NCBI RefSeq assembly: GCF_013426205.1
Contig: NC_089423.1
Coordinates: 62,001-126,000 of the forward strand
Source of the DNA: Metarhizium brunneum
Lineage: Eukaryota > Ascomycota > Sordariomycetes > Hypocreales > Clavicipitaceae
Reading direction: 5' to 3'
DNA length: 64,000 nucleotides
Shown one piece after another: positions 14,300 through 24,354 of this stretch (positions within the stretch are counted from its first letter, which is position 1; every line of letters starts with the position of its first letter). The notes under the pieces are model-generated. The model made no database searches. It was not told the DNA's origin and saw only the letters and a program-made list of their open reading frames with translations. A program made the position numbers and the translations under genes.

Positions 14300-15805
14300 T
14301 CATTCGTGGCAGATGGATTGGTGGATTGAGTCCAATACCGGTTCTAGCTCGGTCTCGGTAGGTAACTGTTCTTCTACTACCCTCCTACGAGCCGGACTGC
14401 GAATGGTGAATACAGCCTCAAAGGAGGCTGGCCTCGAAACAGCGCCGTTAATCATATTTACAGCTTCTGGAGAGCACCCTTGATCTTGTTTCCATGTAAT
14501 ATCATAAGCCCAGAACAATCGAGATAAGCCCAGCAAGAGAGAGGCCCGGGCGAGGTGCTGACCAGGACAAGATCGTTTGCCAAAACCAAATGCCGAGTGT
14601 CCCTGTAATTTGGGGTTGTCTATCCATCTTTCGGGCACAAAACTTTGTGGGTTGGCAAAGGCATCGTCATCCATGTCCAGCGACCAATGGTTCGCTATGA
14701 TACAGGTTCCTTTTGGTATAGAGTATCCATTGTAGGTATCGTCCCGTATCGGAGCATGGGCAACTCCGGCGGGTGTGAGTGACCGCCAACGGAGGACTTC
14801 TTCGACAAAGGCTGTCATGTACGGGAGATTGGGAAGGTCGTCAAAGCTTGGCAAGCGATCATCACCAACAACCTTGTCCAGCTCTTCCTGCGCCATGTGC
14901 ATGGCAGCCGGGCGAGTTACACAAGCAAGCATTGAAACCATGAGGGCCGCAGCGGTTGTATCACTCCCACCTTCTATAAACTCTGCCAATACAAACATGT
15001 ACTCCTTGGGGGAGACGGGCACGGGCGGCTCGAGCATGCAATGTTTGGTCAGGTTCCACGAAGGTCTATTCAGAGCGGCCGTGGTGTTTTGCTGGAAAAG
15101 CTCAGTCTGCCTATTGTGAATGTCATCTCCCACACGCTTCCACTTGGCGAGGGATCGTGGTAGGCAATTGAAAATAGGGAATATGTCGACGATCCAAGTG
15201 CCAAACGATATAGCCTGCGAAGTAACATCAACCATGTGTCGAATCTCCTTGAGTTCCGGGTCGTCGGCAGAGACAAATCGCTTGCCGTAGACCAACGAGT
15301 ACATCAAACTGGAGGCGTAGCGGTGAAACTCTGTTTGGAAATCATTGCTTGACAGCAAGTTGAAAAGAAGGTGACGACTTTCCAGCTCTTGAAGGGGGCG
15401 ATACAACCGGCATCGTCTTGCGTTCAGAAGCGTCGTGTGTATCTTGTGAAATTGAATCCACTGGGGTCCATATGGAGCCAAGACCGGAGCCAGGCCTTTG
15501 GTAATGCACTCTCCAGCCACCACCATCCGGGGGCGAGAGCTATATATCGGACTTCTCCTGTTGAGTATGGCATGTGCTGCTTTCCGATCTCCGATGCTGA
15601 TGATGGTTACCTGACCAATCCTGAGGCAAATGACGGGGCCATAGTTCTTGTGCCACTGTTGAAACTGCTTCCAGATATAGTTCCTAGACAGAAGCATGCT
15701 TGCCAGAAGCTGTATTGCGGAGGGACCGGGCGGCAACTTGGACTGCGCATTATAAAAATAGGCAAGTAGAAGGACAAGAGCAACGCCAGCGTAAATTAAG
15801 GCCAT
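14300..15805 (-). CDS. cytochrome P450 monooxygenase no. 1 (OrdA/CYP64-like)
   Basis: Single exon, 501 residues. The frame is open to 15880, but the first ATG is at 15805 and it directly precedes a membrane anchor (MALIYAGVALVLLLAYF), so I start there. After the anchor comes the proline-rich hinge KLPPGP. The I-helix oxygen-binding motif is EGGSDTTAAA (about residue 277), the ExxR motif is EVLR (336-339), and the heme loop is FGFGKRSCPGQ with the ligand Cys near 413. All match the P450 consensus. The pattern resembles the fungal OrdA-like group, which acts in mycotoxin pathways as ER-bound hydroxylases; the substrate here is unknown. It is transcribed away from the acyltransferase, with a 0.6-kb shared promoter region between them. 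Confidence 0.93.
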   Translation of the reverse strand: MALIYAGVALVLLLAYFYNAQSKLPPGPSAIQLLASMLLSRNYIWKQFQQWHKNYGPVICLRIGQVTIISIGDRKAAHAILNRRSPIYSSRPRMVVAGECITKGLAPVLAPYGPQWIQFHKIHTTLLNARRCRLYRPLQELESRHLLFNLLSSNDFQTEFHRYASSLMYSLVYGKRFVSADDPELKEIRHMVDVTSQAISFGTWIVDIFPIFNCLPRSLAKWKRVGDDIHNRQTELFQQNTTAALNRPSWNLTKHCMLEPPVPVSPKEYMFVLAEFIEGGSDTTAAALMVSMLACVTRPAAMHMAQEELDKVVGDDRLPSFDDLPNLPYMTAFVEEVLRWRSLTPAGVAHAPIRDDTYNGYSIPKGTCIIANHWSLDMDDDAFANPQSFVPERWIDNPKLQGHSAFGFGKRSCPGQHLARASLLLGLSRLFWAYDITWKQDQGCSPEAVNMINGAVSRPASFEAVFTIRSPARRRVVEEQLPTETELEPVLDSIHQSICHE

Positions 15806-16432
15806 GGTGATGAGATGGGCGGGAGCCAAATAGTGGACGTGGGAAACTATGGCTTGGTATGTACGAGAGATTGCAACCACTAGATGGCTCTTGCCGTCGC
15901 GATTACCAGGGTCAAAGTTATTGTGTTGGCAATGAATAGAAATTAGCGGCGAATGCCAACATGACTGATATTGAACTCGGCTACTTATATGTTATGTGTT
16001 GTATGTTGGAGCCAATGCGTACTTGCCCGGCCACGATGGCATGATGGCGAATCCGACGAGACGCGGCACTTTATATTGACACTAGCAAGGGTGTCAAGAC
16101 TGAGCAATTGAATCCTGCTTACATTTACTGATAGATGAAAGGCGTGGACAACCACGACCCCCACTTCATGTTGATTTCGTTGACTTTTCTCCATGAACCC
16201 CCTCATCAGGCGACCTGCCAAGAAAGGGTCAACATGAGTCAGACGCCGGTTGACACAACTCGTAACAGTTGGCATGTTACTACAACAACAACAACAACTT
16301 GCTTGGCCTGGTACTATATAACAATCAGCATCAGAATGCTCCTCTGCATTTCTCAGGGCCGCCTTGGCCTCCAACGCCTGACTCAACTTGACGGCTATCC
16401 GAGCCATAAATGTTTGTGGTCAAGACGCCAGC
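15806..16432. promoter_or_regulatory. divergent promoter region, P450-1 / acyltransferase
   Basis: The two genes start back to back about 630 bp apart. The stretch contains a run of CAA triplets near 16281-16297 and a TATATAA-like sequence at 16314-16321, about 115 bp upstream of the acyltransferase ATG. Shared control is an inference from the arrangement. Confidence 0.4.
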
Positions 16433-17911
16433 ATGGCGACTGACAAGGTTTTCGCTCTGGGGGAATTTGACGACGTCGTCGTCCGCAACTCCATCCTATA
16501 CTGCATGTTTCTCTTCAACGACGTCCTCGATGTTTCCAAACTGTGCACTAGTCTGAACAGCTTGCTGAAGCAAGAGGGATGGCACAAAATTGGGGCAAGA
16601 TTGAGACGCAATGTAAGTCCTTCTTGTTGAGATTGGTGCCCTCCGAGCCATGGTCTTACTAGCTGTCCTTAGAAACAGACCGGGGGTCTCGAGCATCACA
16701 TCCCCGTCGAATTCACCGAAAGCCGTCCAGCTTTCAAGTTGTATCAATCCCAACATGCCATGGGTAGGGCAGAGCACCCCATTGCATCACAATTGCCACG
16801 GATGAAGACACAGCCAACCGTCATGATGGACCCAAACAAGTTCCGCAGCCTGTGGGACAACCCCGACATCCCAACAAAGATGAGCCACTATCTGGAAAGG
16901 GACGAGCCGCAGCTCAGCCTGGTGATCGTCTCATTTGACGACTCGACCGTCATGACACTGGTTTGGTCCCATACCTTGTTCGACTTCATGGGCATGGGTG
17001 AGATGCTGCGCGCGTGGTCATTGACACTGCAGGACCGGTCAGACAACGTCGAGAAGCCGTATCCCGTCCAAGAGAACCCCTTGACCGATCTGGGTCGTCA
17101 ACCGACCGAGTTGCACAAACTCCACCAGCTCCAGCTACTGGGGGTTTCCCTGCTCCTGATTAGCATTCGAACCTTGGTGGAGATTTTCCTATACCGGCAG
17201 CAAAGCCGCATCATCTGTGTTCCGGCTCGCTATCTACAGACGGTTCGTGAGGAGGCGCTCGATGGACTATCGGCCGCTAGTAAAGGCCCCGAGAAGCCGT
17301 TTGTATCAGAAGGCGATGTCCTCTTCGCCTGGTGGGCGCAGCTGAATACCGCGCACTTGGCAGCAGATTCGAGCAAACCCGTCAACCTGACCAACGCACT
17401 CGGATGGCGCCCTACCTTGCTGCCCCCCAACAGGCCATATCTTTGTAATGCCGTTGGCTTTGCCCATTTGTTGATGCCGGCAAGGGACATTTTGAGCAAG
17501 CCACTCGGCTTTGTAGCGTTGCAAATCCGTCAATGCATCGTCGAGTCGCGCCGGCGAGAGCAGATTGAAGCATACGCATCCATATGGCGGAAATGCTTTG
17601 CTAAACTGCCTCCGCTGTTTGGTAGCGCCAACATGCACGTCGTCACTTGCACAAACTGGACCCAGGCGAGAGTGTTTGACCTTGACTTTTCCGCCGCCAT
17701 TGTCCCATCCCGCCTTGACACGACGCGTCCCCCTACTGAGCGAGGGCGACCATGTTATGTGCAGTGCTGCTTCCACGGCGCCATTCTTTCCAACGTGCTC
17801 ATTATTCTTGGCAGAGACTTGGCAGGAAACTACTGGCTTTCCGCCTCCACCACGAGACGGCGCTGGGGGAGAATAGAGGCCATCATGAATACATTCAAGG
17901 ACGGCATATAG
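16433..17911 (+). CDS. BAHD-like acyltransferase
   Basis: Two exons, 16433-16612 and 16673-17911, joined by a 60-nt GTAAGT..TTAG intron, give 472 residues. The catalytic HxxxD motif appears as WSHTLFD (about 160-164), at the expected position for this superfamily. The second, structural DFGWG motif is degraded to a form around FDLDFS, as is common in the fungal branch. The C-terminal half has ALGWRPTLLPP, which resembles the channel region of such enzymes. These cytosolic enzymes move acetyl or longer acyl groups from CoA onto alcohols or amines of secondary metabolites. I chose ATG 16433 because the frame upstream of it has only a TTG. It is flanked by two P450 genes, so esterification of a hydroxylated intermediate is a reasonable inference. 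Confidence 0.85.
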
Positions 17912-19445
17912 GTAGCGTTGCGTGGCGAAGGAAACTTGGCCGTTTCTGTCATCCAGCACCTACCACGCGGTTGTACATTGGACCAGCAGACAGTATACTA
18001 TAATAGCCTCAGGCTCCGAGGCCAGTTGTCATTCGTCTCCATATCCCGTGTACGCGGAGAAATCTCCATCGATCCATGTCATGTGCCCCAAGTCGCACAA
18101 GATGGATTGAGCATCAGGCCACGCGACCAACGGGAATAATTCTCTCATTTGTAGCGTAATCACAACTTTGCATCGCCATGCAGAGATTCGCATCGTATAA
18201 TGCGAGGGCTCCCCCGTAAATCCACTCGCGGGTGGATTTGCGTCAACCAGGCCAGTTGCGCTAATTTGTTGAAAAACATCAATGAAATCTTTCAACTACG
18301 TAACATGTTACCAAGCGGGATGAAGTGCGTCCAGTTCTGGAGCTCTTCTGTTCTTGTCGTATTTTCTCCTTCTTGTTTGGCCTTTAATGCAGATACTCGC
18401 AGTACAGTACGTGATACGGGATTGTATAGATTGTCTAGTGTGTAATTATATTGTTCTTGCGCACCATTGGTCCACGGAGGCGCCACCATCAACCGCGTAA
18501 ATCGTCATACTGCCTTTGTCATTTCATTGCCACGGATGTGGCCTACTACGAGCTTATACGGGTTGATACAGACGCCACAGACGCCGAGTGTATATAATCA
18601 TGATGCAGATACTTCCGAATGATGAGGTCTTTCCGTGCTTGGCCTGCTGATGCCAACATGGGAAAACTTGTCCTGTGTCCTGTACGGGCCGGGCAAAGTC
18701 CGCCCTGAAAACCGCCCACTTCCCGTCATGGCTCCGGAGAAGCTCATCGCACACTTTGACGGACGCACCAAGTTATTATATGCCATGGGTCGTAGTTTCC
18801 GTGTGGACGTGAAACGGTTGTTGGAAGAGGAGAGATAGCCACCACCGTCACTATGCTGCTTCATTGGTCATGTCTCGGCTACAGCAAGCCTCGTGTTGAG
18901 TGTTTGGCGGTCAATGTGATGCCAGGCCATAGAACGTTACACACGCAGCCAGATCATAAATTCCACAACCACCGCCTCATCAAGTCGCGTGGTGGGTCCA
19001 AGAAATAAGCTCTGTGAAGCCTGGGACATTTTTATAAAATGCAGCGGCATCGACAAGGAGCAGGCTCCTAAGTCTAATCGTTGACCCTGAACGCTTTAGT
19101 CTTTCCCGTTTGCTCCCTCTGGTTTAGGCAGACTGAACCAGCAGTCTGTCCGACTTGGCCAAATTATTCATTGGCGCTCCAAACACCTCCATTCTTTCAT
19201 AGCGTTCGTTACCAGTCTCTATCTCCCGCACTATTCTTAGTTGTCGCTGTGTCGCCAAGTTGTACCGGGATATTCCATCCAAGTTACACAGTGTGAGCGG
19301 CGACTTAATAATCAGACAGTTGACAGCCGCTCTCGATACGGCGGCGGCCCAGATATATTGGTCATCAACGCCAGCGATACAAATCAACGGCGCTTTTCTC
19401 TTGTTGGGGGGTGTATCCAGGGAGACAGTATTCGAGGCATCACTC
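17912..19445. other. 1.5-kb intergenic region
   Basis: Only short open frames with non-ATG starts or antisense partners. The part just upstream of 19446 is open from 19260 but lacks an ATG, so it is probably leader sequence of P450-2. No repeats recognised. Confidence 0.5.
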
Positions 19446-21278
19446 ATGGCAAGCAGATGGTTCACCATGTTCGGAGCGCTGGGAGCACCGTCCCGGTTCC
19501 TGGTCTACAACGTGGCTATTCCGTTCCTTCTCACCAAATATCTCAGCGTGGGCATATTCGGTTCACGCATCATGACAATGATGATGTGGCTCACTGTGCT
19601 CTGTATTCTGCGCGTCTTCTACTCCATATTCCTGTACCCCGAATACTTTAGTCGCTTCCGTCATATTCCAACCCCAAAGGTAGGCAATAACCCGCCGTGC
19701 CATAGAGAAATAACTCCGCTAGCTATACTAATGGATTACACTGTTACAAGGAACGCTCATGGCTTTGGGGAAACTGCCCTCCCCACTTCGCTGAGCCTAT
19801 AGGCATGACGCTTAGAAGGATCAACGAGACGGTTCCAAATGATGGAGTGATTAGAGTTTACGACTTCCTATGCCAAGAACGCTTGTTGCTAACCGAACCC
19901 AAAGCCTTTGGGGAGGTGCTTGTGCAGAACCCCTATGTATTCACCAAGACTTTCCAGCTCAAGTACAACGTCTCCCGCCTTATTGGCGAGGGGCTCGCCT
20001 GCTCAGAGGGAGAAGAGCATCGTGTGAGTAGACCCCGTCTTATGGGATGGTGCTGCCCTCTTTCAAAGCTGATATTGTGCGCCCCAGCGACAACGCAAGC
20101 ACCTGATGCCGGCGTTTTCCTACCGCCATATCAAAGAGCTCTACCCATCTATTTGGCTCAAGGCCGCCGAGCTTGTGTCTTGTCTAGACAAGGAGATTAC
20201 CGGGCCAGATGGCAAGCCCAACAACAAGGTGATCAACATGAAGGACTGGGCCAGCCGGGTTACGTTGGACATCATCGGCGTGACGGGAATGGGCTGCGAT
20301 TTCCAGTCGCTGCGGAATCCAGACAACGACCTCGCGCTTGCGTACAGCAACCTCTTTCTACCGCTCCCCAAGAACTTCAAATACTTTGCTCAGATCGACA
20401 ATTTTATTAGTCCGCGCATTATCTCGCGGTTGCCTTCCGAGTACAACGACATCCTCACAGCCAACTCGCAATATGTCCGTAGAATTACGACTGGCATCAT
20501 CGAGAAGAAGCGTCTTCAACTTCGCTCGCAGCCGGAAGTCAAGAGTGTTGACATCATTTCGCAGGTGCTCCGAAGCGACGACGCCTTCAGCAACGACAAC
20601 ATGGTCGATCAGGTAATGAGTTTCTTGGCCGCCGGCCATGAGACCACGTCGACCAGTTTTCAATGGGTGATGCTCGCCCTGAGCCGCCACCCGCATGTGC
20701 AGGAGCGGCTGCGTGCCGAGATACACGCTGGCCTTCCCGTGTCCTGCTTTCCTGATCAAGACCAGGGCAGCCAAGGAGCCACAACACCAACGGCCGCCAT
20801 GATCGATGCGCTACCGTACCTCAAGGCGGTATGCAGCGAGGTCTTGCGGTGCTTTCCGCCGGCACCGCAAACCCTCCGCGTCTCCGACTATGCCGACGGC
20901 TACATCCAAGGCGAGTTCATCCCCCGCGGCACCAACCTCCTCATCGCTCCGCAGGCCGTCAACTACGACCCCAAGCTCTGGGGACCAGACGCCGGCGACT
21001 TCAACCCAGATCGCTGGATGGCACCCGGGCAGGCCAATTCGGGCGGCGCCGCGAGCCCGTACGCGCTAATGACCTTCTCACAAGGCCCGCACGGCTGCAT
21101 TGCCGGCGGTTTTGCACGCGCCGAGCTCGCAATATTGACCGCGGCGTTTGTCGGCTCGTTTAGGTTTAAGCTGGAAGATCCAGACTACAAAATCGAGTAT
21201 GACCAGAGTGTCACCATATCGCCCAGCGGTGGTATCCGTATATACCTGGAGAAGTGCCTGCCGCTGGATAGCCAGTAG
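19446..21278 (+). CDS. cytochrome P450 monooxygenase no. 2
   Basis: Three exons, 19446-19679, 19751-20023 and 20088-21278, give 565 residues with perfect phase. The N-terminus has two hydrophobic stretches (about 15-35 and 42-60), then a hinge reading HIPTPKERSWLWGN. The I-helix motif is AAGHETTST (about 350-358), and ExxR is EVLR (420-423). The heme loop reads FSQGPHGCIAGGF with the Cys at about 506. This departs from the consensus FxxGxRxCxG at two places: His replaces the propionate-binding Arg, and Ala replaces the Gly two residues after the Cys. The overall pattern is of the CYP52/CYP3-like fungal groups with the AGHETT helix. It probably oxidises a hydrophobic intermediate. It sits between the acyltransferase and the convergent membrane cyclase-like gene. 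Confidence 0.92.
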
Positions 21279-22356
21279 GCTGGCCCAGCGTCGGCTCTTT
21301 ACAGACCTGCTTAAGTATTATACGCGTTATCGTACTATTATCTGTGCTTCAAAGTATACTACCGAGTATCGTTTTTTCCAGGTGAAGTGGCATAGTAAAG
21401 TTGCCATTGTATTTTTGAAAAGCGCATGAATTGGCAGTAGAGATCTTATCTATACCCTAAGACCAGGGACTTGCCAGTAGCTGTCTCTCTCTTGCGATTG
21501 CAAGCAGCTGTTGCTGATCCATCAAATTGTATGAAATCTGTCACCTGTACTTATTTCCCATAGATTTCTCAGATTACAATTCATACTCTGGCCGGTCATC
21601 CAATTTGCTCCTCCTTGGAGTACTGAGTGGTGGTCCCTCCTAATCCCCTTTAACCGCTCCAACGTCAAGTCCTGCCTGAAGTTCAGCCGTAGCCCATCAA
21701 TTCTGCCAATCCAGCCTGTCACGGGTTTCGTCCGGGCTGAACAATGGGGATATAAAATTCAGGGGTTGACGCTTCAGAAGGCGGTTTTGAACCTGAACTT
21801 CCGAGAGCATTTCTTGGGTCTTTCTTATGTAGTGGTATGACGGGTTGAGCGACTGGATTGTGTATTATCTGGGGAACTTCACCATTTCATTTTTAACTAT
21901 TTAAGCCCATATATTCTGCACTTTCCCGGGACCAAGAGATAGATTACATCTTTAGAAATAGACAATTAATATAGCCTATGCTCGAACAAAGTGATGACCG
22001 GGGGTTCGGGTGCTAGCCCCGAAGAAATAATAAAAAAAAGGGAAAACAAGGCAGGAAAAAAAGCTTCGATTTAGCCTCTCGTTACTAAATTCTCTTGAGC
22101 TAAGCATACAGCTGGCATTCCGGAATCATTACAGCCTTTGTACAACGGCAGTTGATTGAGTTTTCTCAACAAATTCGCTCACTGCGGACTCCACATCTAT
22201 TCCCTGGTCCATGTAAGTCTCCCGGGCGTAATTATGCGAACTAGATGTGCAAGGGTAAGTGGGGAAAGTAAAATTAGGTCAAGTGCTTTTAATTAGCATC
22301 TTCAGCGCTATTATCCTTGATCTTTTATAACACCTTGATTGGCTGACACCCTGTCA
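21279..22356. other. intergenic, convergent 3' ends
   Basis: About 1.1 kb between the ends of P450-2 and the membrane protein gene. It contains the second exact copy of the 20-mer palindromic element at 22156-22175. No gene seen. Confidence 0.5.
22156..22175 (+). repeat. palindromic element, copy 2
   Basis: Identical over 20 bases to 609-628. Lies about 180 bp beyond the stop codon of the membrane cyclase-like gene. Confidence 0.6.
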
Positions 22357-23561
22357 TCACTTTTTCTTTTCATTACCTCGCCCAGCCTCCAAAATCATTT
22401 CTTCTCTTTCCCAAAGTAACTCTATCGTGGCACCTGTAAAGCCAGATACCATACAAAACACGGTTGTTTTGAGTGCAAAGTAATACCAGTCAATCTTCTT
22501 GCTTTGAGCTGCATGTGCAGCTCTGTATAAGGAGAGACTCCACAAGTACATGGCCCCGACGGAGAAAAACTTATCCCATTGTATCATCCAGAGAAGCCCT
22601 TGACCAACAGAGTCGGCCTTGATGGGCGACCAGGGCCAAGTATTCATAAAAACTGCTGTAGGATGAAGTGCTTGGACAGTTTCGGCAGCCATGCTGTTTG
22701 AAAGAGCATAAGCAGCAGTGAGCGAAATTGCCCATGATGCGATGTGCGTGGTGATTGCGACTGCCATTGTCAACCCGTAGACCAAACGAAATGCAGTTCG
22801 GGTCCTCTCCCACTCGCGACTCGGACTACTAGCGGGCCTTGTGGAAATAAACCATTTGGCCATGAAATGCACTGCTGTGCTCCAGATTGGCCACAGCTGC
22901 CATACAGCTATCGCCGTCTGTCTCGTGAATAGCGGCCGAGTTATCCCCTCTGGCAACAAGACCACCAGAGTTGGCAGAATGAGCCCTACTATAATGTTGA
23001 CAACCAGGGCTTTCAACTCATGGACTGGAACGGAGAGATTCTCAATGGTGGGGTGAGACGCTGTGCTGGAAATCGCGAGGTGTATTATGAGATACCATGG
23101 TATCGAAATGGCGAGCGTCGCCAGAACCGCAAGCATTCCCCACACAGCTGGACCCAGAAAGAATGAACTAAATGGCAAGGTTTTAGAATCATCAAAGGAA
23201 GGAAGAATAGCACGGATAGGAATGCCCACAATGTTCTGTTTCCCTGCCTCAATGACTCCAGAGCAACCAAGACGAGGGATAGCGTAATCATTCCAAAACA
23301 ATTCAGAAATAAAAGACTCAGCCCGGGGAAATTCCCATCAAGCACGGGCGTGTAGAAAACCAACAGGCTTGCTAAGGTATTATCAAGAGATGGAATACCA
23401 GTCGTTGGTGGTCCCTTCAGTAGATGCGTCTGGGGGTCGAGCCATTCTTGGCTTGCTTCCGAAACCAAGTCGATGAAGCCATTGCGATAGGAGAAGTATC
23501 CCAGGCTGTAGGCCGCTAAAACACCATAAATTGACAATATGGATTTTGTCAATTGAGCCAT
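22357..23561 (-). CDS. polytopic membrane protein, candidate terpene cyclase (AscI/PaxA size class)
   Basis: Two exons, 23230-23561 and 22357-23167, joined across a 62-nt intron (donor GTGGGC, branch TTCTAAAAC, acceptor TTTAG), give 380 residues. I count eight to nine hydrophobic segments, around 7-25, 60-75, 80-101, 112-140, 163-183, 195-216, 236-262, 305-325 and 338-357. A conserved-looking C-terminal signature is [15 protein letters not shown], and the loop after segment 3 reads ESLRQGNRT. Fungal integral-membrane cyclases of meroterpenoid and indole-diterpene clusters have this architecture; the length is that of the AscI and PaxA types rather than the 240-residue PaxB type. In those pathways the cyclase works on an epoxide made by a PaxM-like monooxygenase, and just such a gene is its divergent neighbour. 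Family assignment rests on architecture and context. Confidence 0.65.
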
Positions 23562-24354
23562 TGTGTATTGTTTTGAAGCCTCTTGCTCTGTAGGGACGGC
23601 TGGAATATGTCAAGGTCGATGTTGGACTTTTTAAGGTTCCAGGCCTCTTGGAGAGTGATTCCTATGCCCTCTCCATCTTCTTCCCCCATCAAATCACTGG
23701 ATGCTTGGGCCGAGAAAAAGACATTATTGTGGGGGGCTAGATGCTGGGTCCAGGTTGCTCCCCCAGTATTTCATTGAGTTTTTTCAACAAAATAGGTCTT
23801 ACTGGGCATCGACGGGAGCGTGCGCCGGATTCACCGCGCTTTCTACAAATGCCCAGTGTGGCTTTATCGAATGGCACATTCTCTCTTGGTCTATGCTGCT
23901 GGCTGAGAGCTCACCAAGAACACGAGTTCTTGCTCTCCTCATCAGACCACCTCATCAAGCCAACACTTGTATGCGTTGGGGATGCGTGGTGCGAGTAACA
24001 TGATCCACAACTCGACAATCAATATTCAACTTGAGGCTGCAGTCAGCTACTTGTCAAAATACCCGTAAAGTACCCTCTTGGGCTTCTGGGTCAAGTACAC
24101 GGAAGCATGTACAGTCAAACCGCGAATAAATGTAGTTTAAAAGGCATAGTACGTTTCTAGCTTTATGTGAGACTATCGCCGCTGACTGTATTGTGTCGTG
24201 TAATCTTTGAATGCTTGTATGTCTGCCGAATGACCCGCCTTGTATAAATACACCAAATCACACCTGAGCTCTTCTGTACTTCATTGTATGCATTCACGTT
24301 GAATTTGGACTTTTTTTCCTTAGTTAGCCCTAGACTACCATCCAGTTGACAACG
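23562..24354. promoter_or_regulatory. divergent promoter region, membrane cyclase-like / FAD monooxygenase
   Basis: Shared 0.8-kb region between two divergently transcribed genes that probably act in sequence. It contains copy 3 of the palindromic element (23774-23793), about 210 bp from the membrane protein ATG, and a TATA-like TATAAATA at 24242-24249, about 110 bp from the monooxygenase ATG. Confidence 0.45.
23774..23793 (+). repeat. palindromic element, copy 3 (two differences)
   Basis: Reads TTGAG, six T, CAA, then CAAAAT; two differences from the 20-mer at 609 and 22156. It sits inside the divergent promoter. Confidence 0.5.

Noticed and set aside
20831..21163. 110-codon plus-strand frame rich in Arg/Pro
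   Set aside because: Out-of-frame shadow of P450 no. 2 in GC-rich coding sequence.
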